A stretch of DNA of 64,000 nt from Salinispora tropica CNB-440. GTDB taxonomy: Bacteria > Actinomycetota > Actinomycetes > Mycobacteriales > Micromonosporaceae. The translations under genes were made by a program, and so were the position numbers. Below, one piece after another: positions 9,199 through 16,779 of this stretch (within the stretch, counting starts at the first letter, position 1; each line of letters opens with the position of its first letter). The notes beneath the pieces were generated by a model. That model saw nothing but the letters and a program-made list of their open reading frames with translations. It was not told the origin of the DNA and did not search any database. The DNA lies in the NCBI RefSeq assembly GCF_000016425.1, contig NC_009380.1:1926144-1990143 (forward strand), given 5' to 3'.

Positions 9199-10751
9199 CC
9201 GGCCCGGACGTCACCGTCATCACCGCGGTCTACAACACCATGCCGTACCTGACCCGGTGTCTGACGTCGCTGGTGGAGCAGACCATCGGGCGGGCCCGGT
9301 TGGAGGTCATCGCGGTCGATGACGGGTCGACCGACGGCAGCGGTCCTGAGCTGGACCGGTTTGCCCGGCTCTATCCGGGCACGGTGAAGGTGGTGCACCA
9401 ATCCAATTCGGGCGGCCCGGCCGCGCCGAGTAACCGCGGGCTGGAGTTGGCCACCGGCCGGTACGTCTTCTTCATCGGCTCCGACGACTACCTTGGGCCC
9501 GAGGCACTGCAGCGGCTCGTGACCGCTGCCGACCGGTGGGAATCCGACGTGGTGCTGGGCCGTCTGGTCGGGGTGAACAGCCGCTACATCCACCAGGCGA
9601 TCTACGCGGAGACCGCGGCCGAGGTCGACCTGTTCGACTCGGCCCTGCCCTGGTCGCTGTCGAACACGAAGCTGTTCCGGCGGGAGCTCATCGAGCGGCA
9701 TGGGCTGCGCTACCCGGAGGAGATGCCGGTCGGCAGCGACCAACCGTTCACCATCGAGGCCTGTGTCCGGGCCCGCCGGATCTCGGTGCTCGCCGACTAC
9801 GACTACTACTACGCGGTACGCCGGTTGAATGCCCGTAACATCACCTATCGCAGCCGGCACCTGGAGCGACTGCGCTGTGCCGAGGAGCTGGTTACCTTCG
9901 TGGCGGGGCTGGTCGAGGCCGGCCCGAACCGGGACGCGGTGCTGCTACGTCACTTCACCTGGGAGGTCGCCAAGCTGCTGGAGAACGACTTCTTGCAGCT
10001 TGAGCGCACCGTGCAGGAAAAGGTGGTCGCGGGGGTGCGGGCGCTCACCGAGGCATATCTGACCGACCACATCCGCGAGCGCCTGCCGATCGAGACCCGG
10101 GTGCGGTTCGCCGCCGTCCGGTACGGTGACACCGATCACCTCCTCGCGGTGATTCGGCAGGACGCCGAGTTGGGGATCCCGCTCACCGTGGTCGACGGTG
10201 AGCGCTGGTATGCCGGCTATCCGGGCTTCCGGGATCAGCAGCTACAGATTCCGGACCGCTGGTACGAGATCACCGATACCGTCGCCGACTGGGTGGCCCG
10301 GTTGGACACCGTCTCGGCGGCCTTCGAAGGCTCTCGGGCGCTGCTGGTGACTGCTCGTAGCCCTCGTTCCGACCTGCCGGAGCTGGCGTCGTCGGTCCGA
10401 CTCGCCGCCGGCGACGTGACCGGTGAGACGGTGTCGATGGTCGCGGACGCCACCGGCACGACCGTGCGTGCTCGGATTCCGTTGGCTCGGTTGCTGGAAG
10501 GCGCCGGTCCAGGTGGGGAACTGCGCACGGTGCAGGCGTTCGCGGACGCCTTCGGCGCCACTGGCGCAGCGGCCCTGCGCGGTGCCCGGCGGCCGGTGCC
10601 ACAGCGGGCGGTGCTTCGCCGGGGCACCAGACTGCATGTCCTGACCACCACCACCAACCACAAGGGCCAGCTTGTTGTCGCCGTAGCACCTGTCACCCCA
10701 CGCCGGTTGATGGCCCGTCTGCGGCGCAGGCTTCCACTAGGAGGAAAGTAG
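9195..10751 (+). CDS. GT2-family glycosyltransferase with a C-terminal extension
   Basis: Inverting GT-A glycosyltransferase. The first 230 residues are a standard GT2 domain: VTVITAVYN at the N-terminus, VDDGSTDGS near residue 41 for nucleotide binding, and FFIGSDDYL (the metal-binding DxD region) near residue 94. The remaining roughly 280 residues are not part of the GT-A fold and contain alternating hydrophobic strands, reminiscent of the C-terminal domains of wall-polymer transferases such as TarS/TarQ-like enzymes; this part is only tentatively described. GTG 9195 overlaps the preceding stop by four bases and its own stop lies five bases before the dehydrogenase start, so three genes form one operon. 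Confidence 0.82.
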   Translation: MTGPDVTVITAVYNTMPYLTRCLTSLVEQTIGRARLEVIAVDDGSTDGSGPELDRFARLYPGTVKVVHQSNSGGPAAPSNRGLELATGRYVFFIGSDDYLGPEALQRLVTAADRWESDVVLGRLVGVNSRYIHQAIYAETAAEVDLFDSALPWSLSNTKLFRRELIERHGLRYPEEMPVGSDQPFTIEACVRARRISVLADYDYYYAVRRLNARNITYRSRHLERLRCAEELVTFVAGLVEAGPNRDAVLLRHFTWEVAKLLENDFLQLERTVQEKVVAGVRALTEAYLTDHIRERLPIETRVRFAAVRYGDTDHLLAVIRQDAELGIPLTVVDGERWYAGYPGFRDQQLQIPDRWYEITDTVADWVARLDTVSAAFEGSRALLVTARSPRSDLPELASSVRLAAGDVTGETVSMVADATGTTVRARIPLARLLEGAGPGGELRTVQAFADAFGATGAAALRGARRPVPQRAVLRRGTRLHVLTTTTNHKGQLVVAVAPVTPRRLMARLRRRLPLGGK

Positions 10752-10756
10752 TAGTC

Positions 10757-12040
10757 ATGAACATCTGCGTCGTAGCCCTCGGGAAGATCGGGCTGCCGCT
10801 GGCCGTCCAGTTCGCGACGAAGGGGCACCGGGTGATCGGTGCCGACGTGTCCGAGCGGGTGGTCAGTCTCGTCAACGACGGCGCGGTGCCGTTTCCGGGC
10901 GAGACCGATCTGGACGTGAAGCTCAAGGAGGTGGTCTCGGCCGGTCTGCTGTCGGCCACGACCGACACCGCCGCCGCGGTGGCCGAGTCCGAGGCGGTCG
11001 TGGTCGTCGTCCCGCTCTTCGTGGACGCTGAGGGCGTGCCGGACTTCGGCTGGATGGACGACGCGACGCGGGCGATTGCCCGCGGCCTCAAGCCGGGCAC
11101 CCTGGTCAGCTACGAGACCACGTTGCCGGTGGGCACCACCCGCAATCGCTGGGCGCCGATGTTGGAGGAGGGCTCTGGACTGACCGCCGGCACCGGCTTC
11201 CACCTGGTCTTCAGCCCGGAGCGGGTGTTCACCGGTCGGGTCTTCGCCGATCTGCGCCGCTACCCGAAGCTGGTCGGCGGGATCGACGAGGCTTCCGCGG
11301 CGCACGGTGTCGAGCTGTACGAGGCCGTGCTCGACTTCGACGAGCGCTCCGACCTGGGCCGGCCGAACGGCGTGTGGGACCTCGGCTCCGCCGAGGCATC
11401 CGAGTTGGCCAAGCTCGCCGAGACCACCTACCGGGATGTCAACATCGGTCTCGCCAATCAGTTCGCCCGGTTCGCCGACAGCGTCGGCGTGGACGTGCTG
11501 AAGGTTATTGAGGCGTGCAACTCCCAGCCGTACAGCCACATCCACGCCCCGGGCATCGCGGTCGGTGGGCACTGCATTCCGATCTACCCGCGGATGTACC
11601 TGTGGAACGACCCGGCCGCCACCGTGGTCCGCTCCGCGCGGGAGGCGAACGCAGCGATGCCGGAGTACGCCGTTGACCTGCTCGCCGCCGCGTACGGCGA
11701 CCTGACCGACGCGGAGGTCGTGGTGTTGGGGGCCAGCTACCGGGGCGGTGTCAAGGAGACCGCGTTCTCCGGCGTCTTCCCGACGGTCGAGGCGCTGCGC
11801 GCCCGGGGAGCGAAGCCGTACGTCTCCGACCCGATGTACACCTCGGAGGAGTTGACCGCGCTCGGCCTGCCACCGTACGAGGGCGAGCCGGTCACCGCCG
11901 CGGTGGTTCAGGCGGACCACGCCGAGTACCGCACCCTCGCCACCGGGGATCTGCCGTCAGTACGGGTGCTGGTGGATGGCCGGCGGGTGACCGACCCGGC
12001 GCGTTGGGGGGACGTGCGGCGCGTCATCATCGGCGGCTGA
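10757..12040 (+). CDS. UDP-N-acetylhexosamine 6-dehydrogenase (WbpA/WecC-like)
   Basis: UDP-sugar dehydrogenase that oxidises C6 of a UDP-N-acetylhexosamine twice to the uronic acid with two NAD+. The N-terminal Rossmann start is VVALGKIGLPLAVQFATKG, a variant of the family GxGYVG motif. The catalytic cysteine is C273 in AVGGHCIPIYP, with ETTLPVGTT and the acidic FSPERV motif (FHLVFSPERV) in their normal places. At 427 residues it is of normal length. AGGAGG precedes ATG 10757. In WbpA-type enzymes the substrate is UDP-GlcNAc, in WecC UDP-ManNAc; the presence of aminotransferase, oxidoreductase and acetyltransferase genes of the 2,3-diacetamido pathway favours the WbpA role. Confidence 0.88.
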   Translation: MNICVVALGKIGLPLAVQFATKGHRVIGADVSERVVSLVNDGAVPFPGETDLDVKLKEVVSAGLLSATTDTAAAVAESEAVVVVVPLFVDAEGVPDFGWMDDATRAIARGLKPGTLVSYETTLPVGTTRNRWAPMLEEGSGLTAGTGFHLVFSPERVFTGRVFADLRRYPKLVGGIDEASAAHGVELYEAVLDFDERSDLGRPNGVWDLGSAEASELAKLAETTYRDVNIGLANQFARFADSVGVDVLKVIEACNSQPYSHIHAPGIAVGGHCIPIYPRMYLWNDPAATVVRSAREANAAMPEYAVDLLAAAYGDLTDAEVVVLGASYRGGVKETAFSGVFPTVEALRARGAKPYVSDPMYTSEELTALGLPPYEGEPVTAAVVQADHAEYRTLATGDLPSVRVLVDGRRVTDPARWGDVRRVIIGG

Positions 12041-12045
12041 CTCAG

Positions 12046-12096
12046 CTGGCAGCGAAACGGGTCCCGACCAAAGGTCGGGACCCGTTTCGCTGCCAG
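12046..12096. terminator. Perfect 24-bp hairpin, bidirectional terminator
   Basis: An exact inverted repeat of 24 bases on each side (12046-12069 and 12073-12096) with a three-base AAA loop lies between the rightward dehydrogenase stop and the leftward acetyltransferase stop. It starts with CTGGCAGCGAAACGGG and ends with the mirror arm. There is no U tract, as is common in actinobacteria. Its position between convergent genes fits a shared terminator. Confidence 0.85.
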
Positions 12097-12107
12097 CGGT
12101 GGCAGGT

Positions 12108-12656
12108 TCAGGACCGGGCCAGCCCGGGGGGCGGGTTCTCCGCGTCGCGGGAGACGACCTCGCCCTTGGCGTTCACCCAGCCCCTCGGGCGGGCCGGGTT
12201 CCCCACCACCAACTGGTACGGCTTGACGTCCTTCGTCACCACGGAGCCAGCGGCGATCATGGCGTACTCGCCGACCTCGATCCCGCAGACCAGGGTGGCG
12301 TTGGCACCGATGGAAGCCCCGCGACGTACCACCGTCTCGGTGATCGTCCAGTCGGGGTTCTGGGCCCGGGGCCGGAAGTCGTTGGTGAAGACCGCGCAGG
12401 GGCCGACGAAGACCTCGTCCTCGAGGGTCACGCCCTGGTACACCGAGACATTGTTCTGGATCTTGACAAGGTCGCCGATGGTGACCTCCGCGTCCACGTA
12501 CACGTTGCGCCCGATGACGCAGCGCGCGCCGACCCGCGAGGTGGAGCGGATGTGGGCCAGATGCCAGACCTTCGTGCCGTCGCCGACCTGGGCGCCGGCT
12601 TCCACGTCGGCGGTGGGGTGGACAAAGACCGGCGTACGGTCGTTGGTGTCAGTCAT
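12108..12656 (-). CDS. Left-handed beta-helix acetyltransferase (WbpD-like)
   Basis: Hexapeptide-repeat acyltransferase of 182 residues, the WbpD size class. The whole length shows repeating hexapeptides such as VGDGTKVWHLAHI, IGDLVKIQNNVSV, IGANATLVCGIEVG. The HPTADVEAGAQVG start and the YAMIAAGSVVTKDVKPYQLVVGNPAR C-terminus are typical of UDP-2-acetamido-3-amino-glucuronic acid N-acetyltransferases and the related WlbB/PerB group. It would acetylate the 3-amino group made by the DegT aminotransferase. It is convergent with the dehydrogenase and single-gene, so regulation is separate from the aminotransferase pair. An acetyltransferase for another aminosugar is possible. Confidence 0.82.
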   Translation of the reverse strand: MTDTNDRTPVFVHPTADVEAGAQVGDGTKVWHLAHIRSTSRVGARCVIGRNVYVDAEVTIGDLVKIQNNVSVYQGVTLEDEVFVGPCAVFTNDFRPRAQNPDWTITETVVRRGASIGANATLVCGIEVGEYAMIAAGSVVTKDVKPYQLVVGNPARPRGWVNAKGEVVSRDAENPPPGLARS

Positions 12657-12849
12657 GTCAACTCACTCGTCTCGGGTCCCAATCGCGTCGTAGCATAGCC
12701 ACCCCACCGAGCCACCCCGCTGGGCCGCCGCGTCGGTCAGCGCCGCGACCGGGTCGGCGACCGGCTACGAGGTGGGAATCCGCTCTCCCGCTAGCCGCCA
12801 ATGTCTGCGACCATTCGTGGTCAACGCAGGCGAGAGTTGGGGGCACTGG

Positions 12850-13506
12850 GTGCGGATCCTGCTTGTCGAGGACGACCACCGGGTGGCCGCCGCGCTGACT
12901 GCGGCCCTGACCCGGCGTGGTTACGAGGTGGAGCACGCGGCGACGGTCGCCGCCGCGCTCTGCGCCGCCCCGTGCGACCTGGCCCTGCTGGATCTCACCC
13001 TGCCCGACGGGGACGGCACCGACCTGTGTCGGGAACTGCGGCGGCGCAGCAGCCAGCTCGGGATCATTGCGGTGACCGCGCGGGGGGAGGAGCGCGACCG
13101 GGTGCTGGGTCTGCGGATCGGTGCGGACGACTACGTGGTCAAGCCGTTCTCGATGGTGGAGTTGCAGGCCCGGATCGAGGCGGTGCTGCGCCGCGCCGCG
13201 CAGGCCGCCCCCGAGCGCAACCTGATCGAGGTCGGTCCGGTCCAGATCGATGTGGCGGCCCGTACGGTCCGCGTCCACGCCCAGGAGGTGGCGCTGACCC
13301 GCAAGGAGTTCGACGTGTTTCTCTCCCTGGCCCGCCAGCCCGGGATTGCCGTGCCCCGCGATCGGATCCTGCTCGACGCCTGGGGCACCACCTTCGCCGA
13401 CCGGCACACCGTCGAGGTGCACGTCGGCTCGCTTCGCGGCAAGCTGGGCGACCCTCGCCTGGTGGAGACCGTACGCGGCGTCGGCTACCGGCTGCGGAAC
13501 GAGTGA
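12850..13506 (+). CDS. OmpR-family response regulator
   Basis: Two-component DNA-binding regulator of 218 residues. The receiver domain has the acidic pocket LLVEDDH at the start, the phospho-acceptor D48 in ALLDLTLPDGDG, the switch Thr in AVTARG and the lysine in VVKPFS. The C-terminal winged helix (about residues 125-218) contains LTRKEFDVFLSLARQPG and VEVHVGSLRGKLG, the OmpR/PhoB recognition region. GTG 12850 (VRILLVEDD) gives the normal N-terminus; frames starting upstream at 12772 lack similarity. It is followed six bases later by the histidine kinase, so the two form an operon. Confidence 0.9.
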   Translation: MRILLVEDDHRVAAALTAALTRRGYEVEHAATVAAALCAAPCDLALLDLTLPDGDGTDLCRELRRRSSQLGIIAVTARGEERDRVLGLRIGADDYVVKPFSMVELQARIEAVLRRAAQAAPERNLIEVGPVQIDVAARTVRVHAQEVALTRKEFDVFLSLARQPGIAVPRDRILLDAWGTTFADRHTVEVHVGSLRGKLGDPRLVETVRGVGYRLRNE

Positions 13507-13512
13507 GACGAG

Positions 13513-14937
13513 GTGCGTCGCCGCCTGGTGATCAGCTATCTGCTGCTGATGGTGCTGGTCCTGGTTGCCCTGGAGACCCCGCTCGCAGCCACCCTGGCCA
13601 GCCGGGAGACCGAACGGGTCCGCGCCGACCGGCTCGCCGACGCCACCCGCTTCGCGTCGTTGGCCGATGTGGCGCTGCGGGGCGGCAGTCCCGGCCCGAT
13701 CGGCAGCGAGTTGGACCGCTACGACGAGCTCTATGGCATCGGCGCCGCGGTCGTTGACCGGGACCGGGGAACGGTAGTCGCGTCGCCGAGCTGGCGACCC
13801 GCCCCGGGCACCCGGGGGGCGCTCGACGTGGCGCTCGCCGGGCAGCAGGCCAGCGGGCCCGACTCGGTGCTGCCGTGGGTGGACGGACCGATCGTCGTCG
13901 CGGTGCCGATCAACGACGGCGGCGAGGTGCTCGGCGCGGTGGTCACCACCACCCCCGCCGACGGCGTCCGGGAGGCCGTCACCATCTGGTGGCTGCTGCT
14001 CGCCGGTGCCGGCCTACTCGCGGTGCTGGCCTGTGTCTCGACCGCGTTCGCCCTGGCCGGGTGGGTGCTGCGCCCGGTCACCGAGCTGGACGTGGTCACC
14101 CATGAGATCGCCGAGGGCGACCGGAGCGCCCGCGTGCAGCATCGGCAGGGCCCTCCCGAACTGCGTCGCCTGGCGGCGAGCTTCAACCACATGACCGACG
14201 CCGTCTCCGACGTGCTGGACCGGCAGCGGGCGTTCGTGGCGCACGCCAGCCACCAGCTCCGCAACCCGTTGACCGCGCTGCGCCTGCGGGTTGAGGAGCT
14301 GGGGCCCAGCCTGGGCGACCCGCAGGGCCAGGCCGAGCACCAGCTCGCCCTGGCCGAGACCGACCGGCTGGCGCTTGTGCTGGATGCTCTGCTCACCCTG
14401 GCCCGGGCCGAGCGGACGGAGAACCTGCGCCTGACCGTTGACGCGGCGGCGGTCGCCGCGAGCCGGGTGGCGGCGTGGGAGCCGTTGGCGCGCCGCCGGT
14501 CGATCACGCTGCGTCTGGATACCGAGGCTGCACCGGCGTACGCGAGGACCGTGCCGACCGCTGTTGACCAGGCGCTTGACGCGCTGATCGACAACGCGGT
14601 GAAGTTCAGTGGCGCGGGGGGCGAGGTGACCGTGGAGGTTCGGGGCCGGGACGACGGGACGACGCTGCGGGTACGCGACACCGGCCCGGGCATGACGGCC
14701 AGCCAGCTCGACCAGGCGACCGAACGGTTCTGGCGGGCGCCGGAGGCACAGAACATTGACGGTGCCGGGCTGGGTCTGGCCATCGTCGCCGTCCTGGTGG
14801 ACGCCTCCGCCGGGCGGCTCAGTATGTATCCGAACGGACCCCGCGGCCTGATCGCGGCCCTCTGGTTCCCCGCGTCGCTGCCCCTCCCCGCCGACGACGG
14901 AGCGCAGGAAGCGTCCAGCCCTTCTGCTCGGTGCTGA
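13513..14937 (+). CDS. Membrane sensor histidine kinase with HAMP domain
   Basis: Sensor kinase of 474 residues that pairs with the preceding regulator. A first membrane helix (about 6-25) and a second (about 156-180, IWWLLLAGAGLLAVLACV) bracket an extracytoplasmic sensor of about 130 residues. A HAMP linker follows (VLRPVTELDVV), then the HisKA helix with phospho-acceptor H247 in FVAHASHQLRNPLTAL. The ATP-binding domain has the N box (LDALIDNAVKFSG), G1 box VRDTGPGM and the G2 box GAGLGLAI. The small sensor domain lacks an obvious named fold. GTG 13513 is six bases after the regulator stop. It ends seven bases from a convergent TAXI lipoprotein gene. Confidence 0.9.
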   Translation: MRRRLVISYLLLMVLVLVALETPLAATLASRETERVRADRLADATRFASLADVALRGGSPGPIGSELDRYDELYGIGAAVVDRDRGTVVASPSWRPAPGTRGALDVALAGQQASGPDSVLPWVDGPIVVAVPINDGGEVLGAVVTTTPADGVREAVTIWWLLLAGAGLLAVLACVSTAFALAGWVLRPVTELDVVTHEIAEGDRSARVQHRQGPPELRRLAASFNHMTDAVSDVLDRQRAFVAHASHQLRNPLTALRLRVEELGPSLGDPQGQAEHQLALAETDRLALVLDALLTLARAERTENLRLTVDAAAVAASRVAAWEPLARRRSITLRLDTEAAPAYARTVPTAVDQALDALIDNAVKFSGAGGEVTVEVRGRDDGTTLRVRDTGPGMTASQLDQATERFWRAPEAQNIDGAGLGLAIVAVLVDASAGRLSMYPNGPRGLIAALWFPASLPLPADDGAQEASSPSARC

Positions 14938-14944
14938 CCGGTGG

Positions 14945-15937
14945 CTACGGTTTGACCGCGTTGTACCAGGCCACCGACCCGGGGTGCAGTGGCAGGGGCG
15001 TGGTGTTGATGGCCGAGCGTGGACTCATCTGACCGGCTGCCGGGTGCGCCGACGCCAGTTCCTCGCGCCGTTCCATGAGGAGCCGGGTCAGCTCCCGGAC
15101 CAGTCCCTCCGGTAGGTCGGCGCGGACGATCAGGTAGTTCGGGTTCGCGACGGTGGTCACCGGGTCCACTCCGTACACCGAGCGGGGGATGTCCCGGGAG
15201 ACGTAGAAGCCGGGATGGTGGGCGCGAAGCGGCGTGGTCCACGCACCGAGGTCGACCAGCTGGACGCGCCGTTGTGCGGCCAGCGTCGTTACCGCCCCCA
15301 CTGGTAGGCCGCCGGAGAAGAAGAACGCGTCGATCTGACCCGCCCGCAGTGCCTCGACCGAGTCGTCCAGGCCGAGTCGCTCCCGGTGCACCTCGTCCTC
15401 GCCGAGCTGGGCCACGTCGAGCAGGCGGGATGTGGTGATCTCGGTCCCGGACCCGGGTGCCCCCACGGACACCCGCCGGCCCCGCAGGTCGGCGAGGGTG
15501 CGGACGCCGCTGGCCGGGGTGGTGACGAGGTGCAGGAGGTCGTCGTAGACGCGAGCCACGGCGGCTATCGTCGGCGGCGTGGTCGGGACGGCGGGGAGTG
15601 CGTCGGCCTGGGTGAAGCCGAGTTCCGCTTCGCCCGCGTCGACGAGTTGGATGTTTTCCGCCGAGGCGGCGGTCACCCGCACCTCAGCCGCAACGTTCGG
15701 TAGCTCCCGGTTGAGGATGGTGGCCAGTGACTGCCCGAAGGCGTAGTAGACGGCGGTGGGACTGCCGGTGGCGATGCGGATCTGCACGGCTGGCGGAGAG
15801 GCGTCCTGGCATCCGGTGAGACCCGGCAGCGCCATCGCCAGGAGCAGCACCGGTAGCGCCGCGCCGCGTCGGCGACCTGGGGTTCTGATCACGGGCTGCA
15901 CTGTGCGCCGTGCAGGTGGCCGGGCGCAACCCCGCAT
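14945..15937 (-). CDS. TAXI-family TRAP transporter substrate-binding lipoprotein
   Basis: Extracytoplasmic solute-binding protein of the TAXI subfamily (immunogenic 31-kDa family). A lipobox LTGC follows a hydrophobic stretch near the N-terminus, so it is lipid-anchored outside the membrane. The mature protein has the family fold: IRIATGSPTAVYYAFGQSLATILN near the start, then LRGRRVSVGAPGSGTEITTSRLL, and DAFFFSGGLPVGAVTTLA before the C-terminal domain. The track start at 15937 gives 330 residues; GTG at 15892 would remove the first 15 and looks equally good. No TRAP membrane subunits are present anywhere in the window. It sits tail to tail with the sensor kinase, so it may act as a ligand-presenting partner instead of a transport component. 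Confidence 0.83.
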   Translation of the reverse strand: MRGCARPPARRTVQPVIRTPGRRRGAALPVLLLAMALPGLTGCQDASPPAVQIRIATGSPTAVYYAFGQSLATILNRELPNVAAEVRVTAASAENIQLVDAGEAELGFTQADALPAVPTTPPTIAAVARVYDDLLHLVTTPASGVRTLADLRGRRVSVGAPGSGTEITTSRLLDVAQLGEDEVHRERLGLDDSVEALRAGQIDAFFFSGGLPVGAVTTLAAQRRVQLVDLGAWTTPLRAHHPGFYVSRDIPRSVYGVDPVTTVANPNYLIVRADLPEGLVRELTRLLMERREELASAHPAAGQMSPRSAINTTPLPLHPGSVAWYNAVKP

Positions 15938-15993
15938 GTTCGTCGACCCGGTCCCGGCGCTCGCCTCGCCTGCACCACGCGGAGGTCAGATGG

Positions 15994-16656
15994 TCATGAC
16001 TTCGGGGACGGTGGTCCCAGCTCCGTGGCTCGCATGATCCGGTCGCGGGCCGGCCCGTGGGGCACGCTCACCAGACAGCAGCCGGTGCCGGGGCGCAGTA
16101 TCGCCGGCGCGTCCAGCAGGGCGGCGCTCCGGACGAGGATCGCCGCCAGGTCCCGGTCGGTCACCCGGATCCCGAGGATGTGTCGGCGGATGTGTCGGCC
16201 GCCGGCCAGCAGCGCCGCCCGCCAGGCCCCGGCAGCCAGTCGGGTCCGCCAGACCTGCCGGGAGCCGGACGCGCCGCGCACCGGTCCACCGATGAGTTCC
16301 CCGCGTCCGCGTCGCCAGCCGGCGTGCAGTGTGGCGGCGTATCCGGGTTGTTGGGCCGGGGAGACGGTTAGCCGGTGTAGCTCGTAACGGCGGCGCAGAC
16401 CACCGACGGCGCGGTCGTGCGTGACCGGAACGTCGAGCTGGTGGAGCAGGTGGCGGAGCCGCTGTGCCGCGTCCTCCCGGTTGAACTCCACCCTCTGGGG
16501 TGGGTGGACGGGGGCGCTACGTTCGCGTCGGGTTGTCATCGGCGAGGTCACGCAGCGCAGGAGACAGGCGGCCTCGAACGCGGCGGTCAGGGTCAGCCAG
16601 TCCAGCGGGTGCGGAGTCGACGCTGACCGGGGTCGGTCCAGCAGGATCGGGTTCAC
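15994..16656 (-). CDS. Hypothetical protein
   Basis: Predicted protein of 220 residues from GTG 16656, which is preceded by TAAGGAG at the right distance. I see no named domain. The C-terminal part is basic and contains ISOLEUCINE/alanine-rich segments (AAILVRSAALLDAPAIL) without clear membrane helices. It has no close operon partner: the next leftward gene is the TAXI lipoprotein 57 bases away, so cotranscription with it is possible. The function is unknown. Confidence 0.55.
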   Translation of the reverse strand: MNPILLDRPRSASTPHPLDWLTLTAAFEAACLLRCVTSPMTTRRERSAPVHPPQRVEFNREDAAQRLRHLLHQLDVPVTHDRAVGGLRRRYELHRLTVSPAQQPGYAATLHAGWRRGRGELIGGPVRGASGSRQVWRTRLAAGAWRAALLAGGRHIRRHILGIRVTDRDLAAILVRSAALLDAPAILRPGTGCCLVSVPHGPARDRIMRATELGPPSPKS

Positions 16657-16779
16657 CTCGGGACTCCTTAGCGGCGTCGGATTTCCAACTACGGTGGCGG
16701 CTGGCACCGGCACAGGGAACCGATCGGGCCGAGCCTTGAGGAAATCTTGCGGGTGCGGCGGCGGGCTCGCTCGATCGAC

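Noticed and set aside
12046..12096. Inverted repeat as an insertion-sequence end
   Set aside because: There is no transposase or second end; it sits exactly between convergent stops, fitting a terminator.
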